A stretch of DNA of 11,049 nt from Betaproteobacteria bacterium (GTDB lineage Bacteria > Pseudomonadota > Gammaproteobacteria > Burkholderiales > Sulfuriferulaceae). The position numbers and the translations under genes are program-made. The stretch spans positions 467 through 11,515 of the forward strand of contig DMQT01000153.1 of NCBI GenBank assembly GCA_003455595.1. The letters run 5' to 3'. The notes beneath the pieces are model-generated. The model ran no database searches. It was not told the DNA's origin and was given only the letters and a program-made list of their open reading frames with translations. This document shows, piece after piece, positions 1 to 6,528 of the stretch (its first letter is position 1; every line of letters starts with the position of its first letter).

Positions 1-657
1 GTCGCCGGTGCCGGGCGGCAGATCGACCACCAGGTAATCCAGGTCGCGCCAGCGCGTGTCGTTGAGCAACTGTTCGAGCGCCTGCGTCACCATCGGACCG
101 CGCCATACCATCGGCGTTTCCGCGTCGATCAAAAAACCAATCGACATGGCTTGCAGGCCATGCCCTTCCATCGGCTCCAGCGTTTTGCCGTCGCGCGATT
201 CGGGGCGCCCCTTGATGCCCAGCATGGTGGGCTGCGATGGCCCGTAAATGTCGGCATCGAGCATGCCCACAGCAGCGCCCTCGGCGGCCAGCGCCAGCGC
301 CAGGTTCACGGCGGTGGTAGATTTACCCACGCCGCCTTTACCGGAAGCTACGGCGATGACGTTTTTCACGCCAGGGATCAGTTTGACGCCGCGCTGCACG
401 CTGTGCGACACGATTTTATAGCTGACATTAACCGTGACCTTACCCACGCCGGGCAGGGTGTTGAGCTTGTCCGTCACCAGCTTGGTGATAACTTCAATCT
501 GGCTCTTGGCGGGATATGCCAGCACGATGTCGAGTGACACGTCGTTGCCATCGGTCTTGATATTGCGCGCCGACTTGCCGGTGATGAAGTCCTTGTGGGT
601 ATTCGGGTCGCTGATTTCTTTTAGCGCAGTCTGGACTTGCAGTTCGGATATGGCCAT
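1..657 (-). CDS. apbC: Mrp/ApbC-family iron-sulfur cluster carrier ATPase (N-terminal part, cut by left edge)
   Basis: The reading frame is open from an ATG at 657 to base 1, giving 219 residues without a stop, so the C-terminus lies outside the window. Residues ~5-80 form an N-terminal MIP18/DUF59-type domain. The deviant Walker A motif [10 protein letters not shown] is at 105-114, [14 protein letters not shown] at 134-147 and the Walker B-like DLPPGTGD at 212-219, all diagnostic of Mrp/NBP35 P-loop ATPases. Family members bind a labile 4Fe-4S cluster at a C-terminal CxxC (not visible here) and pass it to apo-proteins in the cytoplasm. An AAGGAG ribosome site sits 9 nt before the ATG, fixing the start. 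A possible -10 (TAGAAT, minus strand, 696-701) lies upstream but has no good -35. The gene is transcribed away from a terminator at 743-771, so it probably has its own promoter. Confidence 0.96.
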   Translation of the reverse strand, partial: MAISELQVQTALKEISDPNTHKDFITGKSARNIKTDGNDVSLDIVLAYPAKSQIEVITKLVTDKLNTLPGVGKVTVNVSYKIVSHSVQRGVKLIPGVKNVIAVASGKGGVGKSTTAVNLALALAAEGAAVGMLDADIYGPSQPTMLGIKGRPESRDGKTLEPMEGHGLQAMSIGFLIDAETPMVWRGPMVTQALEQLLNDTRWRDLDYLVVDLPPGTGD

Positions 658-742
658 TGCGGGTGACTCCTTCGAGCGGGCAGCTAAATTGTGTGATTCT
701 AAACAATCTCGCGACTTGCAGCCACGCGGGATTGTGACTAAT

Positions 743-771
743 AAAAAAACCGGGGCTTGTTTCCCCGGTTT
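743..771 (-). terminator. Rho-independent terminator of the CBS / 118-aa gene unit
   Basis: A perfect 9-bp inverted repeat (747-755 with 763-771, AAACCGGGG/CCCCGGTTT, 7-nt loop) is followed in the minus direction by an uninterrupted T run (the A run at 743-749 on the plus strand). It lies about 30 nt after the stop of the 118-aa gene at 802 and upstream of apbC, so it should separate the two transcripts. Confidence 0.85.
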
Positions 772-801
772 AACGGTATGGCATAGCGCGGTATTACGGC
801 A

Positions 802-1158
802 TTAATTTTCCATTTGCTGTGCCACCAGCTTGGCCTCAGGCACCAGCAAGTGGATAGCATCAAACACTTCGCGCACGATACCCGGACGCTGTTTGAGCGA
901 CACCCACAATATGTTGATGGCCAGATTCATGTCAGCAAATACCACTTCCTGATAGCGCTGCAGCACAGTGTGAATATGCGCTAGCGTGGTCTGAATATAA
1001 TCCGGTGACTGCCGCTTGAGACGTGGCACCCACATCACAAAGTCCACCAGCAACTTGCCATTCTCGTCGCGCGTGGGCACCACTTTCCACAATGGCTGCC
1101 CCGGTTCACACGTCAGCACCTTACGTATCCCGTGTTGATCAGCCTTGACCAGTTTCAT
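802..1158 (-). CDS. Conserved-looking protein of unknown function (118 aa)
   Basis: I do not recognise this family. The frame starts with ATG at 1158, preceded by a good GGGAG ribosome site 7 nt upstream, and ends at TAA before a strong terminator, so it is very likely a real gene. The protein is soluble-looking, with no signal peptide or membrane segment. The first third (about 1-45) has beta-type alternation ending in DFVMWVPRL. The rest (about 50-118) looks helical, including a segment IQTTLAHIHTVLQRYQEVVF and a hydrophobic stretch around LAINILWVSL. It has a single cysteine (residue 17). It lies 42 nt downstream of a CBS-domain gene on the same strand with no terminator between, so the two are probably co-transcribed. 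A partner or effector role for the CBS protein is possible but is only inference. Confidence 0.8.
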   Translation of the reverse strand: MKLVKADQHGIRKVLTCEPGQPLWKVVPTRDENGKLLVDFVMWVPRLKRQSPDYIQTTLAHIHTVLQRYQEVVFADMNLAINILWVSLKQRPGIVREVFDAIHLLVPEAKLVAQQMEN

Positions 1159-1200
1159 AATGATCTCCCGTCCGTCTGATACAGCCAGAGACCAAGAAGT

Positions 1201-1797
1201 TCAGTTTGCCAACTGCGTCTCGATCTCTGCGAAAGTCCGTGCGATTTCCGCTGTCTGCAGTGTCACGCCAAGCTGGCGGGTCAGTTGCGTCATCGACAGT
1301 ATGCCGCGCACACGCTGCGGCTGGCCGGTTTGCGGCCGGTCCACTACCAGCGCATGCTGGCGCCCAGTGCCTTTCAGTGTCGCCAGCACATCGCCGACCC
1401 GGGCACCGGCCAGATCAATCATACAAATCACCTCAAGCCGTTCGCTTGACGTCATGATGTCTCTGACCAGCACTTCAGCATGCTTGCAGCCCGTATTCTG
1501 AATTACCTGCATGGGTTTTTCGCCCATCAAATCGGTCGAAGTAACCAGCCCGAGCAAGGTATTCTTTGCATCAACCACCAACAACATGCGTACACCACGA
1601 TGCACCATCTTTTGCTGCGCCTCGTCGATGCTTTCCAGCGGGAAAATGGTGTAGGCAGTCACCACCTTGAAATCCGTCATCACATCCAGCGCAGGATTAT
1701 TCATGCCGACATGTTCCGGCAGATTCTGTACCGGTTTGTGGAAAGTAGCACCGGACTCAAGACGCCCGGAGATCAGCTGATGGTAGATTTCGCTCAT
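1201..1797 (-). CDS. CBS-domain pair protein (198 aa)
   Basis: This is a cytoplasmic protein made almost entirely of two CBS domains. CBS1 spans about 36-93 (opens PALDVMT, ends LGLVTSTDLMGE) and CBS2 about 111-177 (opens VRDIMTS, ends VRGILSMTQLTRQLG). Each carries the typical closing G[ILV][ILV]S/T-x-T-[DQ]-L element. CBS pairs (Bateman modules) bind adenine nucleotides or SAM and usually regulate another protein. No enzyme or channel domain is attached, so this is a stand-alone sensor or regulator. A 35-residue N-terminal leader and a short C-terminal helix (178-198) flank the pair. The ATG at 1797 has only a weak AGG-type ribosome site. An AT-rich TTTAAT (minus strand, 1814-1819) could be a -10 but has no convincing -35. 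It is followed 42 nt later by the 118-aa gene. The ligand and target cannot be told from sequence. Confidence 0.92.
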   Translation of the reverse strand: MSEIYHQLISGRLESGATFHKPVQNLPEHVGMNNPALDVMTDFKVVTAYTIFPLESIDEAQQKMVHRGVRMLLVVDAKNTLLGLVTSTDLMGEKPMQVIQNTGCKHAEVLVRDIMTSSERLEVICMIDLAGARVGDVLATLKGTGRQHALVVDRPQTGQPQRVRGILSMTQLTRQLGVTLQTAEIARTFAEIETQLAN

Positions 1798-1898
1798 GAT
1801 AGTGGCCTATTTGATTAAATTTTTGTGGGAATACCAGATTGGGTCAGTACGTATCTTCAGGTTACGCAGTTCCAATATAGTCCTTCGCAACTAAAACC

Positions 1899-2513
1899 TC
1901 AATCCGCCAGGATGCGCTCGATTTCATGCCCGATCGCCACATCGGCACCTGGACCAAACAGACTCAGCGCAGGGTCAAAATCATCAGTGAAAGCGTACTC
2001 GAATTTTATATCCTGCAACCCCAGCGCGCCGAACAGCCGGTTTTCATACGAATAATCATCCGCCTGCGCGATGATGGTCGGCCAACCTGAAGCGCCGCGC
2101 GACAAAGTCGGGCCGAAAAACACCAGCGCGGGTTTATTCTTGCAGCGCAAGGCACAACTGCTCTCGGTGCGCCCCGACATGGGGAGAAAATCGATGGTGC
2201 GCGAGAAGCGGTTTTCACGGTCCAGCACGATATCAATGCTGCCCTCGATACGCCGCGTTTCATGCCCGTACGCCATGGCCTGCGCACCCGAGGCTTCGCG
2301 CCAGAGATTGACGTCCTGTGCGCCAAAGTAGCTCGGATAAAAAATGAACTTGAGCGGCATCACGGCGTTCAATGCGTCCAGCAATTCGGGGCTGAACGCA
2401 GGAGAATTGATGAGAATGCCGCCGCCTTCTTTGTCGGCCAGAAAAAAAACCGCCGGGCGGGTGCCCGGCAAATAGTAGACGCTGCGGTCAAATGCTTCAT
2501 AGATTTTTTGCAT
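1899..2513 (-). CDS. Metallo-beta-lactamase-fold-like protein lacking metal ligands (204 aa)
   Basis: The strand/helix order resembles an MBL-fold hydrolase: GGILINSPAFSPELLDAL (31-48), LKFIFYPSYFGAQDV (54-68) followed by GAQAMAYGHE (76-85), then IDFLPMSGRTESSCAL (107-122) and PALVFFGPTL (128-137). In active family members these positions read as LIDTG, THxHxDH...GAxIYxHE, PGHTPGSxxL and LFxGD. Here the HxHxDH site has become YPSYFGAQD, the PGH histidine is replaced by MSG, and the Asp of GD is Pro. All metal-binding residues are therefore missing and a hydrolase function is unlikely. It starts 8 nt after the rppH stop with no clear ribosome site, implying translational coupling to rppH. No signal peptide. 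The family assignment is my pattern reading and the function is unknown. Confidence 0.78.
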   Translation of the reverse strand: MQKIYEAFDRSVYYLPGTRPAVFFLADKEGGGILINSPAFSPELLDALNAVMPLKFIFYPSYFGAQDVNLWREASGAQAMAYGHETRRIEGSIDIVLDRENRFSRTIDFLPMSGRTESSCALRCKNKPALVFFGPTLSRGASGWPTIIAQADDYSYENRLFGALGLQDIKFEYAFTDDFDPALSLFGPGADVAIGHEIERILAD

Positions 2514-2521
2514 GGTTGAAT

Positions 2522-3052
2522 TTATTCGTGGTGGTGCACATGTCCATAGAGTCGGCTGACGCCATGTTTGCGCGGCGCATCTTTTTCCAAATACCGCTCC
2601 AGCTCGGTCAGGGCGGCACGATACACGTCACGCTTGAATTCCACTACCGATTCCATCGCCACCCAGTAATCATTCCAGCGCCAGGCGTCGAACTCAGGGT
2701 GGGCAGACGCACGCAACTGTACGTCGCAGTCACGCCCGGTCAGGCGCAGCAGAAACCAAATCTGTTTCTGACCGCGATAATTACCGCGCCAATCGCGCCG
2801 CACCCATTGATTCGGCACGTCATAACGCAACCAGTCACGCGTGCGCCCTAAAATGCGCACGTGTCCCGCCGCCAGCCCCACTTCTTCCATCAATTCACGG
2901 TACATGGCCTGTTCAGGATTCTCGCCATGATCGATGCCACCCTGGGGAAACTGCCAGGAGTGCTGTCGTATACGCTTGCCCCAAAAAACCTCATTCCGGG
3001 AATTGCATAGAATGATGCCGACATTGGGCCGATAACCGTCCTTGTCGATCAT
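2522..3052 (-). CDS. rppH: RNA pyrophosphohydrolase RppH (Nudix, 176 aa)
   Basis: RppH removes pyrophosphate from the 5' triphosphate end of RNAs, opening them to RNase E decay in the cytoplasm. The N-terminus [13 protein letters not shown] and the block [10 protein letters not shown] (31-40) are almost as in E. coli RppH. The Nudix box is complete: G38, E44, R52-E53, E56-E57, G59. [10 protein letters not shown] (93-102), HPEFDAWRW (118-126) and VEFKRDVYR (137-145) are further family landmarks. I chose ATG 3052 because family members start MID. An in-frame GTG at 3064 would add four residues (MVAD), and neither start has a strong ribosome site. The C-terminus ends in a small His cluster (HVHHHE). 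It leads the unit that continues into the MBL-like gene 8 nt later and is divergent from the LRV-repeat gene. Confidence 0.97.
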   Translation of the reverse strand: MIDKDGYRPNVGIILCNSRNEVFWGKRIRQHSWQFPQGGIDHGENPEQAMYRELMEEVGLAAGHVRILGRTRDWLRYDVPNQWVRRDWRGNYRGQKQIWFLLRLTGRDCDVQLRASAHPEFDAWRWNDYWVAMESVVEFKRDVYRAALTELERYLEKDAPRKHGVSRLYGHVHHHE

Positions 3053-3192
3053 ATCCGCCACCAAAATTATTCCGTTACAATTGCCTCATTTTTTCACAGT
3101 TCCATGACATTGGAAAGCTGCAATGACACACTCGGATCCGCTTGTGCAGATGAGCGGCTGAGTGGCCCTGAAATTTGTTTCTCACGTCGCCC
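3053..3192. promoter_or_regulatory. Divergent intergenic region between rppH and the LRV-repeat gene
   Basis: These 140 bases separate the rppH start (minus) from the LRV-repeat gene start (plus), so both promoters should lie here or just inside the genes. On the minus strand an AATAAT close to the rppH start is a possible -10, but nothing at the right distance resembles a -35. The plus side has no obvious sigma-70 pair and no strong ribosome site before 3193. I saw no riboswitch-like structure or operator repeat. Confidence 0.35.
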
Positions 3193-3627
3193 ATGACCAA
3201 CGCGCTGGAAAAAACCTATAAAGCCCTGCCACTCGCTGAACGCCTTGATCTGGCGCTAAGCGATGCCCTGCCGGTCGAATATCGTCCGTTCATGGTGCAT
3301 GAGCAGTGGATGGTGATTAAATGCTATTTTGCTCGCCGCGCCGATCTGACGCCGGACGAAGTCGCTGCGCTGATTGAAGACCAGGACCACGTTATCCGCC
3401 TGTGCATTGCCAAACGCCCCGACCTGACGCCTGCGATGGTCGAAAAATGTGTCAAAGACCGCGACCCCAACGTGCGTCACGCTATCTCGCGCAACGCATT
3501 GGCCAGCTCTGCGCAACGCGCACAATTGCAGCAAGACGAAGACCCTCTGGTAGCGCGTGCTGCCAGTAAAAGCATCAAGGAAACGCAATACCGGCAGCGC
3601 CCGGGTCAAACCCGGTTGATCAAATAA
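3193..3627 (+). CDS. Small LRV/HEAT-like repeat protein (144 aa)
   Basis: This soluble protein is built of helical repeats with a 26-residue period. Unit 1 runs 42-67, unit 2 68-93, unit 3 94-119 and a partial unit begins at 120. Units 1 and 2 share the pattern [IV]-[KR]-x-x-x-A-[RK]-R-x-DLTP...V...[IV]-x-D-x-D, and unit 3 keeps VRHAISRN and the D-E-D turn. This resembles the leucine-rich-repeat-variant (LRV) / HEAT class, which usually serves as a protein-binding scaffold. The N-terminal ~40 residues are non-repetitive. ATG 3193 is preferred. A TTG at 3175 would add six residues, and neither has a good ribosome site. It is divergent from rppH and upstream of pstS, but pstS has its own promoter. 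The binding partner is unknown and no catalytic motif is visible. Confidence 0.82.
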   Translation: MTNALEKTYKALPLAERLDLALSDALPVEYRPFMVHEQWMVIKCYFARRADLTPDEVAALIEDQDHVIRLCIAKRPDLTPAMVEKCVKDRDPNVRHAISRNALASSAQRAQLQQDEDPLVARAASKSIKETQYRQRPGQTRLIK

Positions 3628-3661
3628 GCCACGTCATCCGCAACTTATAAACGACACACAA

Positions 3662-3695
3662 CCGTCACAATAGCGTCACAAACAGAATGCATACT
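3662..3695 (+). promoter_or_regulatory. Pho box and -10 of the pstS promoter
   Basis: Two 7-base direct repeats, CCGTCAC (3662-3668) and GCGTCAC (3673-3679), are separated by AATA. This is the 7-4-7 arrangement of the PhoB box (consensus CTGTCAT-N4-CTGTCAY). A weaker third half-site, ACGACAC (3651-3657), lies exactly one 11-bp period upstream. A -10-like CATACT (3690-3695) starts 10 nt after the box, the spacing I recall for E. coli phoA, where the second PhoB repeat replaces the -35. The position just upstream of pstS makes PhoB activation under phosphate limitation very likely. Confidence 0.87.
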
Positions 3696-3748
3696 GGTCT
3701 GGTTTTCAAGCCCTTCCATTTTCTTGTCGTCTGTTTAAGGAGCATGCA

Positions 3749-4789
3749 ATGTTGTCGTTCAAACTGAAAAAACTGTACCAGCCCATCGCCCTCGGCCTGA
3801 TCGCATCCAGCCTGATGTTAAGTAGCCCTCTGGTTCGCGCTGCCGACATGCTGACCGGCGCAGGCGGCACTGCAATTTACCCCGTACTGTCAAAGTGGGC
3901 AGAGGCTTACAAGGCTGCAACGGGTAACGAAGTCAATTATCAGTCGATTGGTTCGGGGGGCGGGATCAAGCAAATCAAGAACAAAACGGTAGATTTCGCA
4001 GACAGTGATAAACCACTTACACCGGAAGAACTCAAGGAAGCCAACTTGGCGCAATTCCCCGCCGTCATTATTGCCATCACGCCAGTAGTCAATCTACCGG
4101 GTGTCAAACCGGGGGAAATGGTGTTGGATGGTAGCGTGCTGTCCAACATCTATCTCGGAAAAATCACCAAGTGGAATGACCCTGCGATTACCGCACTCAA
4201 CCCCGGTGTGAAATTGCCGGACATGGTAATTTCCACCGTACACCGCTCAGACGGCTCGGGTACCACCTTTAACTTCACCAACTACCTCAGCAAAGTCAGT
4301 CCGGAATGGAAAGACAAAGTGGGTTCGGATACTTCGGTAGCATGGCCTAGTGGCTTGGGTGGCAAGGGTAACGAGGGTGTAGCTGGCTTTGTGAAACAAA
4401 TTCCCGGTTCCATCGGTTATGTAGAATACGCCTACACCATGGAAACCAAGCTGACTTATACACGCATGAAAAATGCCGACAACAAGGTGGTCATGCCAGA
4501 CATGGGGAGCTTCCAGGCCGCTGTAGGCAATGCGGACTTCTCCAAGGTTAGCGACTTTTATCTGATTCTGACCAATCAGCCAGGTGCCAAAAGCTGGCCG
4601 ATTACTGCCGCCACTTACTTCCTTATGCGCAAGGACTACCCGGTGGCCCAGAATGCCAAAGTCATCAAGTTTTCCAAGTGGTTCCTGGAAAACGGCCAAG
4701 CTGCAGCTGAAAAGCTGGCTTACGTGCCACTACCAAAGCGCACCGTCAGCCTGATCGAAGCCTACTGGAAAAAAGACCTGGGTATTTAA
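3749..4789 (+). CDS. pstS: Periplasmic phosphate-binding protein PstS (346 aa)
   Basis: PstS captures inorganic phosphate in the periplasm and delivers it to the PstCAB ABC transporter. Residues 1-31 are a Sec signal peptide (FKLKK, then a hydrophobic core, cleavage likely after VRA at 29-31). There is no lipobox cysteine. The mature protein opens LTGAGGTAIYPVLSKWAEAY (35-54). Phosphate-ligand motifs are present: GSGGG (68-72), DFADSDKPL (82-90, D87 matching the conserved ligand Asp) and RSDGSGTTF (166-174, with R166, D168, S170, T172). YLGKITKWNDPAI (135-147) is also typical. Length is normal. The ATG has an AAGGAG site 6 nt upstream (3737-3742). Transcription is probably PhoB-driven from 3662-3695. 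A strong terminator follows at once and no pstCAB is present, so the permease must be encoded elsewhere. Codon use looks less GC-rich than in the flanking genes. Confidence 0.97.
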   Translation: MLSFKLKKLYQPIALGLIASSLMLSSPLVRAADMLTGAGGTAIYPVLSKWAEAYKAATGNEVNYQSIGSGGGIKQIKNKTVDFADSDKPLTPEELKEANLAQFPAVIIAITPVVNLPGVKPGEMVLDGSVLSNIYLGKITKWNDPAITALNPGVKLPDMVISTVHRSDGSGTTFNFTNYLSKVSPEWKDKVGSDTSVAWPSGLGGKGNEGVAGFVKQIPGSIGYVEYAYTMETKLTYTRMKNADNKVVMPDMGSFQAAVGNADFSKVSDFYLILTNQPGAKSWPITAATYFLMRKDYPVAQNAKVIKFSKWFLENGQAAAEKLAYVPLPKRTVSLIEAYWKKDLGI

Positions 4790-4809
4790 CCCCCCAAGTA
4801 CGTCGACAC

Positions 4810-4862
4810 AGCCCGTTCCTGACGGGCTGACCTTCTCAGGGTGGCGCAAGCCACCCTTTTTT
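4810..4862 (+). terminator. Tandem hairpins with intrinsic terminator after pstS
   Basis: A first hairpin (4810-4816 with 4822-4828, AGCCCGT/ACGGGCT, 5-nt loop) is followed by a second, GGGTGGC (4839-4845) / GCCACCC (4850-4856), with a GCAA tetraloop and six T residues (4857-4862). The second is a textbook Rho-independent terminator in the plus direction. In the minus direction no T run follows either hairpin, so it acts one way. The last two T bases overlap the stop codon of the convergent methyltransferase gene at 4861. Confidence 0.92.
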
Positions 4863-5694
4863 ACGCCGGTTCGACACAGAACCGCGTGCGCATTTCTTCC
4901 AGCCCCAGCGTGTCCAGCACTTCATTCAGGCGCGCCGCAGGCCGCTTGCGCGGCAAATCTTTATAGCTGGCGATAATCAGCTCGTTTTTCATCGAATGCT
5001 CCCAGCCCACCAGTTCAGTGACGCTGACCTGGTAACCGTGCGCTTCAAGCTGCAAACAGCGCAACACGTTGGTGATCTGGCTGCCGAATTCGCGCGTATG
5101 CAGCGGGTGGCGCCAGATTTCGGTGAGCACATTATTGGCCAGTGTTTTGCCCTTGTTTTTCTTCAACACGCTCGCCACCTCGGCCTGACAGCACGGCACC
5201 AGCACCATGTGCTGCGCGTGCTTTTCCAGCCCGAAACGAATCGCGTCATCAGTGGCGGTATTGCACGCATGCAATGCGGTGACGATGTCCACCCGCGCAG
5301 GTAATTGGTCAGAGGTGATCGACTCGGCAACCGACAGATTCAAAAAAGACATATTCCTGAAGTGCAGTTCGGCGGCGAGCGCCTGCGATTTCTGCACCAG
5401 CTCATCGCGCGTTTCAATGCCGTAGATGTGCGCGTTGCCGGGACGGTCCTTGAAAAACAGGTCATACAGAATAAACCCCAGATACGACTTGCCGGCGCCG
5501 TGATCGACCAGCTGAATGTCAGCATGATCCTGCGCCACCGCCAGCAACAACGGTTCGATGAAATGATACAGGTGATACACCTGTTTGAGCTTACGGCGGC
5601 TGTCCTGGTTCATCTTGCCGTCACGCGTCAGGATGTGCAACTCCTTGAGCAACTCAATCGACTGGCCCGGTTTGATGTCGTGTTTCTCGCTCAT
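4861..5694 (-). CDS. Class I SAM-dependent methyltransferase, GSTCD/TRM13-like (277 aa)
   Basis: The Rossmann-type SAM site is visible: motif I LVDHGAGKSYLGFILYDLFF (62-81), an acidic residue closing strand 2 in YGIETRDELV (91-100, E94), ALHACNTATDDAI (140-152) and VLVPCCQAEV (164-173). The HAC-x-x-ATD plus PCCQ pair is characteristic of the Methyltransf_32 group, which includes GSTCD and relates to tRNA methylase TRM13. The substrate is not established from sequence; RNA is plausible but inferred. The C-terminal part (207-242, ITNVLRC...NELIIA) also belongs to the conserved core. There is no export signal. The ATG at 5694 overlaps the stop of the upstream spermidine-synthase-like gene by 4 nt (ATGA), with AAGGGG 6 nt before it, so the two are translationally coupled. 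Confidence 0.88.
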   Translation of the reverse strand: MSEKHDIKPGQSIELLKELHILTRDGKMNQDSRRKLKQVYHLYHFIEPLLLAVAQDHADIQLVDHGAGKSYLGFILYDLFFKDRPGNAHIYGIETRDELVQKSQALAAELHFRNMSFLNLSVAESITSDQLPARVDIVTALHACNTATDDAIRFGLEKHAQHMVLVPCCQAEVASVLKKNKGKTLANNVLTEIWRHPLHTREFGSQITNVLRCLQLEAHGYQVSVTELVGWEHSMKNELIIASYKDLPRKRPAARLNEVLDTLGLEEMRTRFCVEPA

Positions 5695-6470
5695 AAAAGC
5701 CCCTTGCGGTCGTGCGCATTGAGGTCACGCAAGGACTCTACAAAACTGCCGAATTCCAGTCCAAAATCCGCCTCCAGCCGCGCCGCCCGGTGGCGCAGCG
5801 CGTCCCATTGCGTGGGCTGCGGCGCGCCGGCAAAGCCGAACACAATGACATTGCCGCGCCGCTCTGCGGGCAGGCAGATAATACGGCCTTCGAATGTCGT
5901 CTCGATGCGTTTCAGGTACACATCGAACTGCGGATCGCTGCCCCACAAATTCACCGACAACACGCCATTTTCACTCAGCGCCATGGCGCAATGGTCGTAA
6001 AAATCCTGCGTCGCCAGCGCTTCGACCTGACAACCGGAATCAAAGCCGTCAAGCAGAATCACGTCCCAACCGGGGTGCTCGAGAATATATTCCGCCGCAT
6101 CGGCGTGGATCACCTGCAAGCGTGCATCGTCGTCGGGCAACTGAAAGAACGCGCGCGCAGCGGCGATCACCTGCGAATTGATTTCCACGGCGGTGAGCTG
6201 CTTGATCTGCGTGCGGTGGTACAGAAACCGCGCCAGCGAACCGCCGCCCAGCCCCAACATCAGCGCCTTGCCGGGTAGCGAGGCGAACAGCAAAAAACCG
6301 AGCATCGAGCGTGTATAAGACAGCTCCAGCCCGTTCGGGTCGGACAGCCGCATGGCAGATTGCACCGTATCGTTGCCCAGGTGCAAAAAGCGCACGCCAT
6401 CCTGCTCGCTGATTTCGACCGTGTCGAGTTCCGACACCGCCTTGTGTATCCGTCGTTTGAAAAATCGCAT
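5691..6470 (-). CDS. Spermidine-synthase-like protein (methyltransferase fold, 259 aa)
   Basis: It has the aminopropyltransferase core: GKALMLGLGGGSLARFL (67-83) for the decarboxy-SAM/SAM site, LTAVEINSQVI (92-102) with acidic E96, VIHADAAEYI (120-129), and DVILLDGFD (136-144). D141 and D144 keep the D-x-x-D spacing of the SpeE catalytic/polyamine site. The N-terminal region before the GGG motif is short, and the YHE element of true spermidine synthases is replaced by SYTRSML (51-57). Genuine polyamine synthesis is therefore uncertain, and annotation as a SpeE-like protein is safer. I start at ATG 6470. A TTG at 6476 is possible, and neither has a clear ribosome site. It is first in a two-gene unit with the methyltransferase (4-nt overlap) and divergent from proS. 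Confidence 0.85.
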   Translation of the reverse strand: MRFFKRRIHKAVSELDTVEISEQDGVRFLHLGNDTVQSAMRLSDPNGLELSYTRSMLGFLLFASLPGKALMLGLGGGSLARFLYHRTQIKQLTAVEINSQVIAAARAFFQLPDDDARLQVIHADAAEYILEHPGWDVILLDGFDSGCQVEALATQDFYDHCAMALSENGVLSVNLWGSDPQFDVYLKRIETTFEGRIICLPAERRGNVIVFGFAGAPQPTQWDALRHRAARLEADFGLEFGSFVESLRDLNAHDRKGLL

Positions 6471-6528
6471 GGGCAAGTAGAACTGTTAAAATTGCTCCCA
6501 TTTTACGAACAACTGAGCCAATCACACC
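6471..6528. promoter_or_regulatory. Short divergent region between the SpeE-like gene and proS
   Basis: Only 58 bases separate two divergent starts, so the promoters must overlap each other or the coding ends. TAAAAT-like -10 candidates exist on both strands (around 6485-6490 on plus, around 6500-6505 on minus), but I see no convincing -35 partner for either. No T-box, attenuator or operator repeat is visible upstream of proS. Confidence 0.3.

Noticed and set aside
494..706. Minus-strand open frame crossing the apbC start
   Set aside because: It overlaps the well-supported apbC N-terminus in another frame and has no homology I recognise.
3110..3150. Repeated ATGACA words upstream of the LRV-repeat gene as a second Pho box
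   Set aside because: The copies are about 20 nt apart rather than 11, and the core GTCA is absent.
3601..3615. Hairpin CCGGGT-CAA-ACCCGG at the 3' end of the LRV-repeat gene as a terminator
   Set aside because: It lies inside the coding sequence and no T run follows (the next bases are TTGATCAAATAA).
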